64,000 nucleotides of DNA from an uncultured Pseudomonadales bacterium (GTDB taxonomy: Bacteria > Pseudomonadota > Gammaproteobacteria > Pseudomonadales > Azotimanducaceae). The translations under genes were made by a program, and so were the position numbers. This document shows, piece by piece, positions 46,909 through 55,988 of this stretch. The stretch spans positions 2,852,001 through 2,916,000 of the forward strand of contig OY282447.1 in NCBI GenBank assembly GCA_958296165.1. The letters are read 5' to 3'. Every line of letters begins with the position of its first letter. Positions within the stretch are counted from its first letter, which is position 1. The notes below the pieces were generated by a model. It made no database searches, was not told the DNA's origin, and saw only the letters and a list, made by a program, of their open reading frames with translations.

Positions 46909-46912
46909 GAAG

Positions 46913-48034
46913 ATGAAGCAGGATACAGCGAACATGGTCGGCGTGGACATCTCGAAGTCGCATCTGGACGCGCATCGGCTGCGCACCGGCGAGGCGGCGC
47001 AGTTCGGCAACGACGCGGCCGGGTTCAAGGAGCTGGCGGTCTGGATCGGCACGGCGGACTGCGTGGTCCACGAGGCCACCGGGCGCTACCACAGGGACTT
47101 CGAGGAGGCGCTCGCCGGGGCGGGTCTCCCGCTGGCGCGGGCGAACCCGTTGCGGGCGCGGCGCTTCGCGCAGTCGATGGGGCGCAACGCGAAGACGGAC
47201 GCGGCGGACGCCGCGGTTCTGGCGCGGATGGGCGCGGCGCTGGATCTGCGGCCGACGGAGCCGCCGGGCAGGGCGCTGCGCGACCTGGGCGACCTGACGG
47301 TCGCGCGCGAGGCGCTGGTGCGGGACCGGGTGGCGGCGCTGAACCGCCGCAAGGGCCTGCGCGTGTCGCTGCTCGGGCAGCAGTGCCGGCGGCGGCTGGA
47401 GCAGATCGACCGGCAGCTCCGGGCCGTCGAAGCGGCGATCGCGCGCGTGCTGGCTGGCGACGAGGGGCTGTCGCGCCGCGCCGAGACGCTGGCCTCCATT
47501 CCGGGCGTCGGGAAGGCCACGGCGGCCGGGCTGCTGGCGGCGATGCCGGAACTGGGCGGCCTCGACGCCAAGGCGGCGGCCAGTCTGGCCGGCCTTGCGC
47601 CGGTGGCGCGCGAGTCCGGCCAGTGGCAGGGCAAGCGCTTCATCCAGGGCGGCCGCGCGCGCGTGCGCCGCCTGCCCTGCATGGCGGCCGTCGCCGCCGT
47701 CCGGCACAACCCCGATCTCGGCCGCAAGTGCCGCGACCTGATCGGGCGCGGCAAGCCGCCGAAGGTGGCGCTGGTCGCCGTCATGCGCAAGCTCCTGCTG
47801 CTGGCCAACGCGCTGCTCCGCCAGAACCGGCTCTGGACGCCGCGAGCGGGCGACGAGCCGGCCGCCGCTCCGCCCGCCGAGGCGGCCGAGGAAGCCGGCG
47901 GCCCTTCGGGCCTTGGCGAAGGGAGCCTCGGCGACCGCAGCCAAGGCCCGAAGGGCCAGCCGCCAGCCCGCCCCGCCTCCGCGGGCGCCCAACCGCCGCA
48001 CGGCACCTCCGACCTGCTTCCAGCCCCTGCCTGA
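46913..48034 (+). CDS. IS110-family recombinase (DEDD transposase)
   Basis: The ATG at 46913, directly after GGGAGGAAGGAAG, gives 373 residues. The N-terminal RuvC-like domain has MVGVDISKSHLDAHR and NAKTDAADAAVLARMG, carrying acidic residues of the DEDD site. The C-terminal Transposase_20 domain has LASIPGVGKATAAGLLAAMP and LAGLAPVARESGQWQGKRFI, with the Ser nucleophile expected near there. The C-terminal 50 residues are a low-complexity Pro/Ala/Gly tail. The frame is intact. The ribosome-binding site lies in the closing stem of the predicted bridge RNA. Confidence 0.92.
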   Translation: MKQDTANMVGVDISKSHLDAHRLRTGEAAQFGNDAAGFKELAVWIGTADCVVHEATGRYHRDFEEALAGAGLPLARANPLRARRFAQSMGRNAKTDAADAAVLARMGAALDLRPTEPPGRALRDLGDLTVAREALVRDRVAALNRRKGLRVSLLGQQCRRRLEQIDRQLRAVEAAIARVLAGDEGLSRRAETLASIPGVGKATAAGLLAAMPELGGLDAKAAASLAGLAPVARESGQWQGKRFIQGGRARVRRLPCMAAVAAVRHNPDLGRKCRDLIGRGKPPKVALVAVMRKLLLLANALLRQNRLWTPRAGDEPAAAPPAEAAEEAGGPSGLGEGSLGDRSQGPKGQPPARPASAGAQPPHGTSDLLPAPA

Positions 48035-49566
48035 CACTCCGAAGACGCCGCGACGGCCAACCTCGAGGGGTGTATCTACATACAGCGCCAAAATCGACAC
48101 TTGCAACACGGATACTCGCCGACCAGCGTTCGGCAGGAGCTCTCCACCATGCCCGAGCCGACCAGCAGCCCCATCTCCCGGTACGCGGGGCAGCGCATCC
48201 GGCCGCGGTTGTTCTCGAAATAGCCGACGCACTGGTCGGCGGTCCTGTCGCCGGCGTGGCGGCGCAGTTCCGCCAGCACGTCGTCGACGCGCCCCTCGCG
48301 GAGCGCCGCGCAGACCTTCTCCGACCAGGCCCGGCACCGCGCCGTGCCGGCGCCGTGCACGGCGCGCCCGACTTCCCAGAGCCGCTCCCGGGCGTGCCAG
48401 ACGTCCACGATGCAGATGGCGTTCGGGAACAGTTCCGCGACGGCGTTCCAGATCCACTTCGCGCCGTCGGCGACCACCGCCTGCCGCTTCGCCGCCGCGA
48501 AGCCGAACCGCTCGGCGGCCCGCCCGAGCCGCCGCGCGAACGCCGACGGCTCCGCGTCCACGTCCTTCGACGCCGCGCTGTCGATCGCCGCCGTGTGCCG
48601 CGCCGAACCCGCGTCCCGCTCCGCCAGGCCGGTCTTCGGATCCTTCCGCTCCGCCGTGTGGAACACCGCCGCCTTCGCCTCCCGCGTCTTCGACGGCTTG
48701 CCGTCCTCCCCCGTCCCCGCGTCGCGCCGCACCACCGGCACGCCCGTGCCGTCCGGGCTGCAGTGCATCGTCTCCGCCGGCGCTTCGACCAGCGCGGCCG
48801 CCGCCTCGTCCCACGCCGCGATCTCCCGACCGACCTGCTTCGCGCAGCGCTCCGCCCGCTTCGCCGTCGCGCCCGCCCCGGCCAGCCGGCCCAGACGCGC
48901 CGCCGCCTTCGCGAAGCTCGTCTCCGCCGCCAGCTCCGCCAACGCCCACAGCGCCGCCGGCGTCAGCCGCGCGCCGCGCCGACCCGCGATGCCCAGCGCC
49001 CGATCCAGAACGTGCAGACCGCCCTTCGAGCACCTGCACGTCCAGCAGCCCCGCCGCAGCGACAGCGGACCCGGCAGCGACAGCGGCGCCGCCGCGCGCG
49101 TGCCGCGCCGGTTCATCGCCGCGCCGCAGCGCCCGCACGCCGGCGCCTCGAACTCCGCGTCCAGTTCCGACAGAACCTCCGAAGCCCCCGCCGCCGCGCC
49201 GGCAAGCAGAGCGCCCCGCAAGTCCAGCTCGAACTCCCGGAACCCCCGCCCGCCGCCCAGCGTCCCCCGGCAACGCCCCCGGAACTCCGCCGACGAAGCC
49301 AGCAGCCGGCCAACCTCCTCCGCCAGAAAAGCCCACTCCTCCTTGCGCTCCAGCGCCTCCCGCGCCAACATCCCGTCCGTCATCGCGATTCCCTTCGCTT
49401 TGGTTGTCGATACCCTCAGCGTAGCCGGGAATCGCGATGACTCTCCAACACCTGCTCGAGCCGCCCGCGCACTGAAACGTCGCACACCCCCAACGCACGG
49501 TGGCGTTGCCGCTTGTGCCCCTAACTCTTAGAATCGCCGCGTTCGCAAGCCGGTGAGAGGCCGACG

Positions 49567-50665
49567 ATGGCCGAACTAACCTCCATCCGTGAAACGCTTA
49601 AATCCCTCGCCGGGCGGGCCGAGGCGCTTCGGGGGTATCTTTGACTTCGCCACCAAGAAGGAACGGCTAGAAGAGGTCGAGCGCGAGCTGGCCCTGCCCG
49701 AGCTGTGGGAGCAACCGGAACGTGCGCAGGCGCTTGCGCGCGAGCAGGCGGCGCTCGGCAACGTCGTCCACACACTCGATTCCGTTGGCGGCGGGCTGGC
49801 CGAATTGGCCGAACTCGCCGATCTCGCGGCGGCCGAACGCGATGGCGAGGCTCTGGACGACATCGACGATGAGCTTCAGAAAATCGATGCCGAACTTGCC
49901 GGCTTGGAGTTCCGGCGCATGTTCCAAGGCAAGCAGGATTTCTCCAATGCCTTCTTGGAAATCCAGGCCGGTTCCGGCGGCACGGAAGCGCAGGACTGGG
50001 CGGAGATGTTGCTGCGGATGTATTTGCGTTGGGGCGAAAAACGCGGCTTTGCCGCGGAGATCACCGAAGTTTCGGCCGGCGACGTGGCCGGCATCAAGAG
50101 TGCCGCCGTGCAGTTTAACGGCGACTACGCTTACGGCTGGTTGCGCACGGAAACCGGCGTGCATCGGCTGGTGCGCAAGTCGCCCTTCGATTCCGGCAAT
50201 CGCCGCCACACGTCGTTCGCCTCGGTGTTCGTATCGGCCGAGATCGACGACGACATCGTCATCGACATCGATCCGGCGCAAGTGCGCACCGACACCTACC
50301 GCGCCAGCGGCGCCGGCGGTCAGCACGTCAATCGCACCGATTCCGCGGTGCGCCTGACGCACTTTCCAACCGGCGTGGTGGTACAGTGCCAAAGCGAGCG
50401 TTCGCAGCATCAGAATCGAGACAGAGCCTACAAGCAGCTGCGCGCCAAGCTCTACGAGCTGGAATTGCAGAAGCAGCGCGCCGAACAACAGGCGATAGAA
50501 GACGCCAAACCAGACATCAGCTGGGGCAACCAGATCCGCTCGTATGTGCTCGACCAATCCCGAGTGAAGGATCTGCGCGCCAATGTCGAACGACACGATC
50601 CCGGCAACGTCTTGGATGGCGACTTGGACGAGTTTATGGAAGCGAACCTGAAGGCGGGGCTGTAA
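49567..50665 (+). CDS. prfB: Peptide chain release factor 2 (programmed +1 frameshift)
   Basis: RF2 recognises UGA and UAA stop codons and releases nascent chains on the ribosome. Frame zero starts at ATG 49567 ([20 protein letters not shown], then LRGYL) and meets TGA at 49642. A +1 shift at CTTTGAC continues [20 protein letters not shown] to the stop at 50663-50665. The product is 365 residues, the same length as E. coli RF2. The anticodon-like SPF tripeptide falls at 205-207 and the GGQ motif at 250-252, again as in E. coli. lysS starts immediately after its TAA. The end of the ISKra4 complex lies about 77 bp upstream. Confidence 0.97.
49630..49645 (+). promoter_or_regulatory. RF2 programmed +1 frameshift site
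   Basis: CGGGGGTATCTTTGAC contains the internal Shine-Dalgarno-like GGGGG three bases before the slippery CTT, then TGA followed by C. This is the classic RF2 autoregulatory cassette: low RF2 slows termination at UGA and favours the shift that makes full-length RF2. Confidence 0.95.
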
Positions 50666-52195
50666 GTGACTGAAGCCGAATCCGAAATCGTCACGCACCG
50701 CCGCCGCAAGCTGGATGCCCTGCGCGAGCGCGGCGAAGCCTATCCGAACGGCTTCCGCCGTCGGCACCTAGCCAAGGATCTACTGGCGAACTATGGCCCT
50801 GCCAGCAAGCAGGAGCTTGGAGCGCAGGCAATCGGCGCGGCCGTCGCCGGTCGCGTGATGCTGCGCCGCGTGATGGGCAAAGCCAGCTTCATCACGTTGG
50901 CGGACCCTTCCGGCCGCATCCAGTGCTATTTGCGCCAAGACGACATCGGCGCCGATGCCTACGAGGACTTCAAGGACATGTGGGACATCGGCGACATCGC
51001 AGGAGTCGTCGGCACGCTGATGAAAACCAACAAGGGCGAGCTCACCATCCAGGCCAGCGAGGCGCGATTGCTTGCCAAGGCGCTGCAGCCGCTGCCGGAG
51101 AAATACCACGGCCTTGCAGACCAGCAATTGCGCTACCGGCAACGCTATCTCGACCTGGTGATGAACGAACAGTCGCGCAACGTCTTCCGCACCCGGGCTG
51201 CGGTGGTTGCCGCGCTGCGGCGGTTCTTCGATGCGCGTGATTTCCTGGAAGTGGAAACTCCCATGATGCATCCCGTTCCTGGAGGGGCTACGGCCCGGCC
51301 GTTCGTCACGCGCCACAACAGCTTGGATACCGATCTTTACTTGCGCGTGGCGCCGGAGCTGTACTTGAAGCGGCTGGTAGTCGGCGGTTTCGAGCGCGTC
51401 TATGAAATGAACCGCTGCTTCCGCAATGAAGGGCTGTCGCCGCGCCACAATCCGGAGTTCACAACCATCGAGTTCTATCAGGCGTTCGCAGACTACGAGG
51501 ACTTGATGGTCCTCACCGAAGGATTGCTGCGCTGGCTGCTCACCGAACTTGAGATGGAACAGACGATTTCCTTCGATGGGCACGAGATCGACTTTGGCCA
51601 ACCGATTCCACGCCGTGCGATGACGGTCGCCGTGGCGGAAGCGATCGGCGTAGAAGAGAAGGATCTGAAAGACGCGGCAAAGCTCCGCAACATCGCCGGC
51701 GGCTTGAACATCGCCATTGAAGATTCTTGGGGCAGCGGCCGGCTGCTGATGGAGATATTCGAGGCGCGCGTGGAGGAGAACCTCATCCAGCCGACGTTTA
51801 TCACCGGCTATCCGGCCGAGGTGTCGCCGCTTTCGCGCCGCAACGACGAGGATCCTTCGATTACAGATCGGTTCGAGTTGTTCGTTGCCGGGCGCGAGAT
51901 CGCCAATGGGTTCAGCGAGCTCAACGACCCAGACGATCAGGCCGCGCGCTTTCGCGCCCAGGCGGCGCTCAAGAACCAAGGCGATCTAGATGCCATGCAC
52001 TACGATCAGGATTACGTTACGGCATTGGAGTACGGCATGCCGCCCACGGCTGGCGAAGGCATCGGCATCGATCGCTTGGTGATGCTGCTCACCAACTGCA
52101 CCACCATCCGCGATGTCTTGCTGTTCCCGCAACTGCGCTCGGTGCCGCAGAGCTCGCCACGACAGGGCTCGCCACGGCAGGAGAGCAGGTCGTGA
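50666..52195 (+). CDS. lysS: Lysyl-tRNA synthetase, class II
   Basis: A 509-residue class II enzyme that charges tRNA-Lys. An N-terminal OB-fold anticodon-binding domain ([20 protein letters not shown]) is followed by the catalytic core: motif 1 around [20 protein letters not shown], motif 2 in [20 protein letters not shown] and motif 3 in [20 protein letters not shown]. The GTG start at 50666 directly follows the prfB TAA, so it is probably translated by coupling, the same gene order as E. coli. A short C-terminal tail after [10 protein letters not shown] is Ser/Arg rich. Its TGA overlaps the ung start. Confidence 0.96.
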   Translation: MTEAESEIVTHRRRKLDALRERGEAYPNGFRRRHLAKDLLANYGPASKQELGAQAIGAAVAGRVMLRRVMGKASFITLADPSGRIQCYLRQDDIGADAYEDFKDMWDIGDIAGVVGTLMKTNKGELTIQASEARLLAKALQPLPEKYHGLADQQLRYRQRYLDLVMNEQSRNVFRTRAAVVAALRRFFDARDFLEVETPMMHPVPGGATARPFVTRHNSLDTDLYLRVAPELYLKRLVVGGFERVYEMNRCFRNEGLSPRHNPEFTTIEFYQAFADYEDLMVLTEGLLRWLLTELEMEQTISFDGHEIDFGQPIPRRAMTVAVAEAIGVEEKDLKDAAKLRNIAGGLNIAIEDSWGSGRLLMEIFEARVEENLIQPTFITGYPAEVSPLSRRNDEDPSITDRFELFVAGREIANGFSELNDPDDQAARFRAQAALKNQGDLDAMHYDQDYVTALEYGMPPTAGEGIGIDRLVMLLTNCTTIRDVLLFPQLRSVPQSSPRQGSPRQESRS

Positions 52196-52917
52196 GCGAC
52201 GCCGCAGATCGCGTTCGGCTCGACGCTTCCTGGAAGAGCGCCCTGCGCGCGGAGTTCGATTCCGCCTACATGCAGAAGCTGCGCGCCTTCTTGGTCGCCG
52301 AGCGCGAGGCGCACCGCGTGGTCTATCCCAAGGGCAGCGAGATATTCGCCGCCTTGGATGCCACGCCGCTGCACGACGTAAAGGTCGTCATCATCGGCCA
52401 AGACCCCTACCACGGTCCAGGCCAAGCGCATGGCCTGTGCTTTTCGGTGCGTTCCGGCGTGGCGCTGCCGCCATCGCTGGTGAACATCTTTCAGGAAATC
52501 AACACCGACATGGCCGATGACGATGTGCCTTGTGGCCGCCAAGGCGGTGCCGTACCGGCCGGCCGCGGCTGTCTCATTCCGTGGGCTCGCCAAGGTGTGC
52601 TGTTGCTGAACGCCGTGCTGACGGTGGCGGCCGGCCGCGCCGGCGCCCATCAAGGCCGCGGTTGGGAGACTTTCACGGATCGGATAGTGGAGGTCGTCAA
52701 CGGCCAGCGCGAGCACGTCGTCTTCATGCTCTGGGGCAGCTACGCGCAGAAGAAAGGCGCGGCGGTAGACCGTGCGCGGCATCTGGTGCTTTCGGCGCCG
52801 CATCCTTCGCCGTTATCCGCGCATCGCGGCTTCTTTGGCTCTCGGCACTTCTCGAGAGCCAACGAGTATTTGGTGGAACACGGCATCATGCCAATCGACT
52901 GGTTCGACGTGGGATAA
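52192..52917 (+). CDS. ung: Uracil-DNA glycosylase, family 1
   Basis: Starting at the GTG at 52192, which overlaps the lysS stop (GTGA), the product is 241 residues. It removes uracil from DNA in base-excision repair. Motifs are [20 protein letters not shown] (catalytic Asp and water-activating loop), [17 protein letters not shown] and [20 protein letters not shown] (leucine-loop and catalytic His region). A short insertion ([16 protein letters not shown]) follows the NTDMADD stretch compared with typical family members. It sits in a run of close-packed genes with prfB, lysS and the exonuclease. Confidence 0.95.
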   Translation: MSDAADRVRLDASWKSALRAEFDSAYMQKLRAFLVAEREAHRVVYPKGSEIFAALDATPLHDVKVVIIGQDPYHGPGQAHGLCFSVRSGVALPPSLVNIFQEINTDMADDDVPCGRQGGAVPAGRGCLIPWARQGVLLLNAVLTVAAGRAGAHQGRGWETFTDRIVEVVNGQREHVVFMLWGSYAQKKGAAVDRARHLVLSAPHPSPLSAHRGFFGSRHFSRANEYLVEHGIMPIDWFDVG

Positions 52918-52921
52918 CGCC

Positions 52922-53797
52922 ATGCGACTGCATCTGATCGACGGCACTTTCGAGCTGTTTCGCGCCCACTACTCCAAGCGCCCGGCTAGGGTCGCGCCGG
53001 ACGGCATGGACGTGAAAGCGACGGTTGGCGTCCTGTCGTCGTTGATCGGCTTGTTGGAGGAATCCGAAGAGCAAGTGACGCATCTGGCCGTAGCGTTCGA
53101 CAATCCTATCGAGTCGTTCCGTAACGCCCTGTTCGAGGGCTACAAGACGGGCGAGGGCATGGACGCGGCCATCGTTGCGCAGTTCGATTTGGTAGAGCAG
53201 GCGGTTGCGGCGCTAGGCGTTACCGTTTGGTCGATGGATCACTACGAGGCGGACGACGCTTTGGCCACCGCAGCCCGCCGCTGGCGCGACCAAGTGGCGC
53301 AAGTGCGCATTCTCACGCCAGACAAGGATCTCGGCCAGTGCGTCACCGGCAACCGCGTCGTGCTGGTGGATCGCATCCGCCGCCGGGTGATCGACGAAGA
53401 CGGCGTGTGGGCCAAGCACGGCTGTGCGCCGGCCAGCATCCCGGATTGGTTGGCGCTGGTGGGCGATAGCGCCGACGGCATCCCCGGCGTACCGGGATTC
53501 GGCGCAAAAACGGCAGCCGCGCTGCTCGCTGAATACGGCACCGTGGAAGCCATTCCGGCTCGCTCCGCGCACTGGAACGTGAAACTGCGAGCCGCGATGC
53601 GGCTCGCGGCAACGCTAGAGGAGATGCGCGAAGAAGCGGCGCTGTACAAGCGCTTGGCAACGCTGGCCGAAGACGTGCCGCTGCAGGAATCGTTGGCGGA
53701 TCTGCGCTGGCGCGGCGCCTCCCGCAGCCAGCTGGAAGAGCTGGCGAGGGAACTCGGAGGCATGGCCATGCGGCCGCAACGCTTTCGGCCGGACTAG
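52922..53797 (+). CDS. 5'-3' exonuclease (PolI N-domain / flap nuclease family)
   Basis: The ATG at 52922 is 5 bp after the ung stop and gives 291 residues. It contains [43 protein letters not shown] (metal-binding Asps) and the helix-hairpin-helix [20 protein letters not shown], the set found in the exonuclease domain of DNA polymerase I and in Xni/flap nucleases. No polymerase domain is present. It probably trims flaps or primers in repair, in keeping with its position after ung. Confidence 0.9.
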   Translation: MRLHLIDGTFELFRAHYSKRPARVAPDGMDVKATVGVLSSLIGLLEESEEQVTHLAVAFDNPIESFRNALFEGYKTGEGMDAAIVAQFDLVEQAVAALGVTVWSMDHYEADDALATAARRWRDQVAQVRILTPDKDLGQCVTGNRVVLVDRIRRRVIDEDGVWAKHGCAPASIPDWLALVGDSADGIPGVPGFGAKTAAALLAEYGTVEAIPARSAHWNVKLRAAMRLAATLEEMREEAALYKRLATLAEDVPLQESLADLRWRGASRSQLEELARELGGMAMRPQRFRPD

Positions 53798-53834
53798 CGT
53801 AGAATCAAACTTTGCACTCTATGAGGATCACCCG

Positions 53835-54284
53835 ATGCAGGACGCCGAGGCAGCCGAGGCAAGTGGCGGCACGAACCTTGAGAGCACGGACAAAGTCGTC
53901 AAGTCCGACGCCGAGTGGCGCGCGCAACTGACGCGGCTGGAATACCAAGTCGCTCGTAGAGCCGGCACCGAACGCGCCTTTACGGGCGAGTATTGGCAAA
54001 CCAAAACACAGGGCGTCTACAACTGCCGCTGCTGTGCAGCACCGCTGTTCGACTCGGCCACCAAGTACGATTCCGGCACCGGCTGGCCCAGCTTCACCGC
54101 TCCGGTGGCGAGCGAGGCGGTCGCCACAAAGCGGGATCGTTCGCTGTTCATGGTGCGCACGGAAGTGCTTTGCGCCCGCTGCGATGCGCACTTGGGGCAC
54201 GTTTTCCCGGATGGCCCGGCGCCTACCGGCCTGCGCTTCTGCCTGAACTCCGCGTCCTTGCAGCTCGCCGCGGAAGAGGACTAA
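53835..54284 (+). CDS. msrB: Peptide-methionine (R)-S-oxide reductase
   Basis: A 149-residue MsrB that reduces methionine-R-sulfoxide in proteins. Zinc-binding CxxC pairs are in [13 protein letters not shown] and [17 protein letters not shown]. Also present are [15 protein letters not shown] and the catalytic RFCLNSASL (Cys136). The C-terminus ends soon after the catalytic Cys, as usual. A damaged direct repeat of its last ~75 bp follows the stop. Confidence 0.95.
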   Translation: MQDAEAAEASGGTNLESTDKVVKSDAEWRAQLTRLEYQVARRAGTERAFTGEYWQTKTQGVYNCRCCAAPLFDSATKYDSGTGWPSFTAPVASEAVATKRDRSLFMVRTEVLCARCDAHLGHVFPDGPAPTGLRFCLNSASLQLAAEED

Positions 54285-54366
54285 GAGCCGACCGCCGCGC
54301 CTTTACCGGCCTGCGCTTCCGCCTGAACTCCGCGTCCTTGCAGCTCGCCGCGGAAAGAGGACTAAA
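54205..54366 (+). repeat. Tandem repeat of the msrB 3' end
   Basis: The segment ACCGGCCTGCGCTTCTGC...GCGGAAGAGGACTAAGAG at 54226-54290 is followed by a second copy from about 54305 to 54366. In the second copy the catalytic Cys codon TGC has become CGC (Arg) and the end reads GCGGAAAGAGGACTAAAAG. The second copy lies after the msrB stop and overlaps the 3' end of the convergent gamma-glutamyltransferase gene. Confidence 0.8.
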
Positions 54367-55963
54367 AGCCCACTGCCGCACCTTCCTTGCGGTGATCCGA
54401 CGCGGCGCAGTAGCCGCCGTTCGGCAGCCGATAGACGAGCTGGGCGCCTCCGAATAGGGCGTGACCAGCCACCGCCTCGACGCGGTGGCCGCGAGCGGCC
54501 AGATCCTCGGCCACGTCCGGCGCAAAGCCCTCTTCGAGTGCGACGCCGAAGGTGGGCGTTACATGCCAACGCGGCGCATCCGAGGCGGCCTGCGGGTTTT
54601 GGCCGTGATCGAAGATGCGCGTGACCATCTGCACATGCCCTTGATGCTGCATGTGGCCGCCCATCACGCCAAAGGCCATCAACGGCTCGCCGGCGCGAGC
54701 AACGAAACCGGGAATGATGGTGTGATACGGGCGCTTGTTCGGCCCCACGCTGTTGGGGTGCTCCGGATCCAAGACGAAGCCGGCGCCGCGGTTCTGCATG
54801 GCGATGCCGGTGCCCGGCACCACGATGCCGGCGCCGAATCCCATGTAGTTCGATTGGATCATGGAAACCATCAAGCCGTCTTGATCGGCTGCGGCCAGAT
54901 AGACGGTGTCGGCACCCGTCGGCAGCGCCAGCGGCGGCAGCGGTGCCGCCTTGCTGCCGATCTGCGCGGCTGCCCGTTCGATGGCGCCGGGCTCGAGCAA
55001 GGCCGCTGGCGCGAGCCGCATGGCGCGCGGGTCGGCAAAGTGGTCGAAGGCGGCGCGGATGGCGATCTTCATGGCTTCTATCTGCAAGTGGGTCCAGCCC
55101 GCACTGCCCGGTTCCAGCGCTGGCGTGTCGAGATGAGCCAGGATCGCCAATGCGATCTGCGCCGCCAGGCCTTGGCCGTTGGGCGGTATTTCGGCCAGCG
55201 TCACGTCTCGATACGGCTGCACTATGGGCGCGACCCAATCGGCCTGGTGCGCGGCCAAGTCCGCCATGCGCAACGCGCCTCCCTGGGCACGAGCGGCAGC
55301 GTCGATACGCTCGGCCAAATCGCCACGATAGAACGCTTCGCCTTCGGTGCGTGCAATCCGCGCCAGCGTCGCGGCCAGATCGGGGTTGCGGAAGACTTCG
55401 CCTGCTGCCGGCGCCCTGCCGCCGGGCAGAAAATGTGCTTGGAAATCGGGGAACGAGGCGTAGATGTCCAGAGCGCGCGCCCACAGCCCGGCAGTGACGT
55501 GGCCGACCAGGAAGCCGTCTTTGGCGTAGCGCATGGCTGGCTCGAACAGGTCGCCGAACGCCAGCTTGCCGAATCGCTTCCACAACTCCACCCAAGCGCT
55601 CACCGCGCCCGGCACCGTCACCGCATCCCAACCCAGCCTCGGCATCGATTGGAGGCCTGCAAACCGGGCCGGGCTGAAGTCGGCCGGCGCCCGGCCAGAC
55701 GCATTCAAGCCGGCCAGCGGTTCGGCCCCGTCCGCGACGATGGCGAACGCATCGCTGCCAACGCCGTTGTTGCACGGTTCCACAACGGTGAGCGCAATGG
55801 CGGTTGCGATCGCTGCATCGACGGCGTTGCCGCCGCGCCGGAGCATCTCCAAGCCGGCGTTGGCCGCCAGCGGTTGCGACGTGGCCACCACGTTGCCGGC
55901 CAGCACCGGCGCTCGCCGCGACGGATAGGGAAAGGTCCAGTCGAACACGGCGCCCTCGCGCAT
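54362..55963 (-). CDS. Gamma-glutamyltransferase family protein
   Basis: A 533-residue Ntn-hydrolase precursor. GNVVATSQPLAANAGLEMLR and GGNAVDAAIATAIALTVVEP form the N-terminal subunit pattern. The autoprocessing and catalytic Thr is expected in PTGADTVYLAAADQDGLMVS, followed by MIQSNYMGFGAGIVVPGTGI. The enzyme would hydrolyse or transfer gamma-glutamyl groups, or act as an acylase. No signal peptide is visible, unlike periplasmic GGT, so it may be a cytoplasmic GGT-like enzyme. Its C-terminal end (RKEGAAVGF) overlaps the msrB repeat; the gene is convergent with msrB. Confidence 0.9.
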   Translation of the reverse strand: MREGAVFDWTFPYPSRRAPVLAGNVVATSQPLAANAGLEMLRRGGNAVDAAIATAIALTVVEPCNNGVGSDAFAIVADGAEPLAGLNASGRAPADFSPARFAGLQSMPRLGWDAVTVPGAVSAWVELWKRFGKLAFGDLFEPAMRYAKDGFLVGHVTAGLWARALDIYASFPDFQAHFLPGGRAPAAGEVFRNPDLAATLARIARTEGEAFYRGDLAERIDAAARAQGGALRMADLAAHQADWVAPIVQPYRDVTLAEIPPNGQGLAAQIALAILAHLDTPALEPGSAGWTHLQIEAMKIAIRAAFDHFADPRAMRLAPAALLEPGAIERAAAQIGSKAAPLPPLALPTGADTVYLAAADQDGLMVSMIQSNYMGFGAGIVVPGTGIAMQNRGAGFVLDPEHPNSVGPNKRPYHTIIPGFVARAGEPLMAFGVMGGHMQHQGHVQMVTRIFDHGQNPQAASDAPRWHVTPTFGVALEEGFAPDVAEDLAARGHRVEAVAGHALFGGAQLVYRLPNGGYCAASDHRKEGAAVGF

Positions 55964-55988
55964 CGCACCAGATGCGCAGTATAGGCGG

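Larger units (their letters stand above)
46703..48114 (+). mobile_element. IS110-family insertion sequence inside the ISKra4 transposase gene
   Basis: The boundaries follow from the ISKra4 coding sequence it interrupts: GGCG | element | CTCGCC. The element of about 1,412 bp has no long inverted repeats and no duplication beyond a two-base core (TT at the left junction, CT at the right), as expected for IS110. It carries a recombinase gene with a structured 5' leader. The 3' non-coding end is short (48035-48114). Confidence 0.88.
44933..49383 (-). pseudogene. ISKra4-family transposase, split twice
   Basis: The 5' part (49383-48115) encodes TDGMLAREALERKEEWAFLA, a CRCSKGG cysteine motif, SPDGTGVPVVRRDAGTGEDG, IVDVWHARERLWEVGRAVHG and VGSGMVESSCRTLVGE. 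The 3' part (46702-46559) resumes RLKCAGMRWSKAGANDVMAL then RSELYDDFWRHRHKPQ. Removing IS110 plus one core dinucleotide, and IS256 plus one CGCCAGCGG, restores a single 472-codon frame ending SPLAH at a TAA (44933-44935) inside the left terminal repeat. The frame survives both excisions exactly, so the element was intact when invaded. Confidence 0.85.
44919..49489 (-). mobile_element. ISKra4-type insertion sequence carrying nested IS256 and IS110
   Basis: Inverted ends GGGTGTGCGACGTTT lie at 44919 and, on the other strand, at 49489. Direct repeats CCAACGCAC flank them (44910-44918 and 49490-49498), giving a 9-bp target duplication. The 4.57-kb span consists of an ISKra4-like element of about 1.5 kb interrupted by IS256 (44948-46558) and IS110 (about 46703-48114). 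Its right end is about 77 bp upstream of prfB. Confidence 0.85.

Noticed and set aside
46712-49498. A 928-codon minus-strand frame and an 885-codon plus-strand frame across the IS110 and ISKra4 region
   Set aside because: Both are shadows of the transposase genes, with repetitive Arg/Gly/Ala composition and no motifs.
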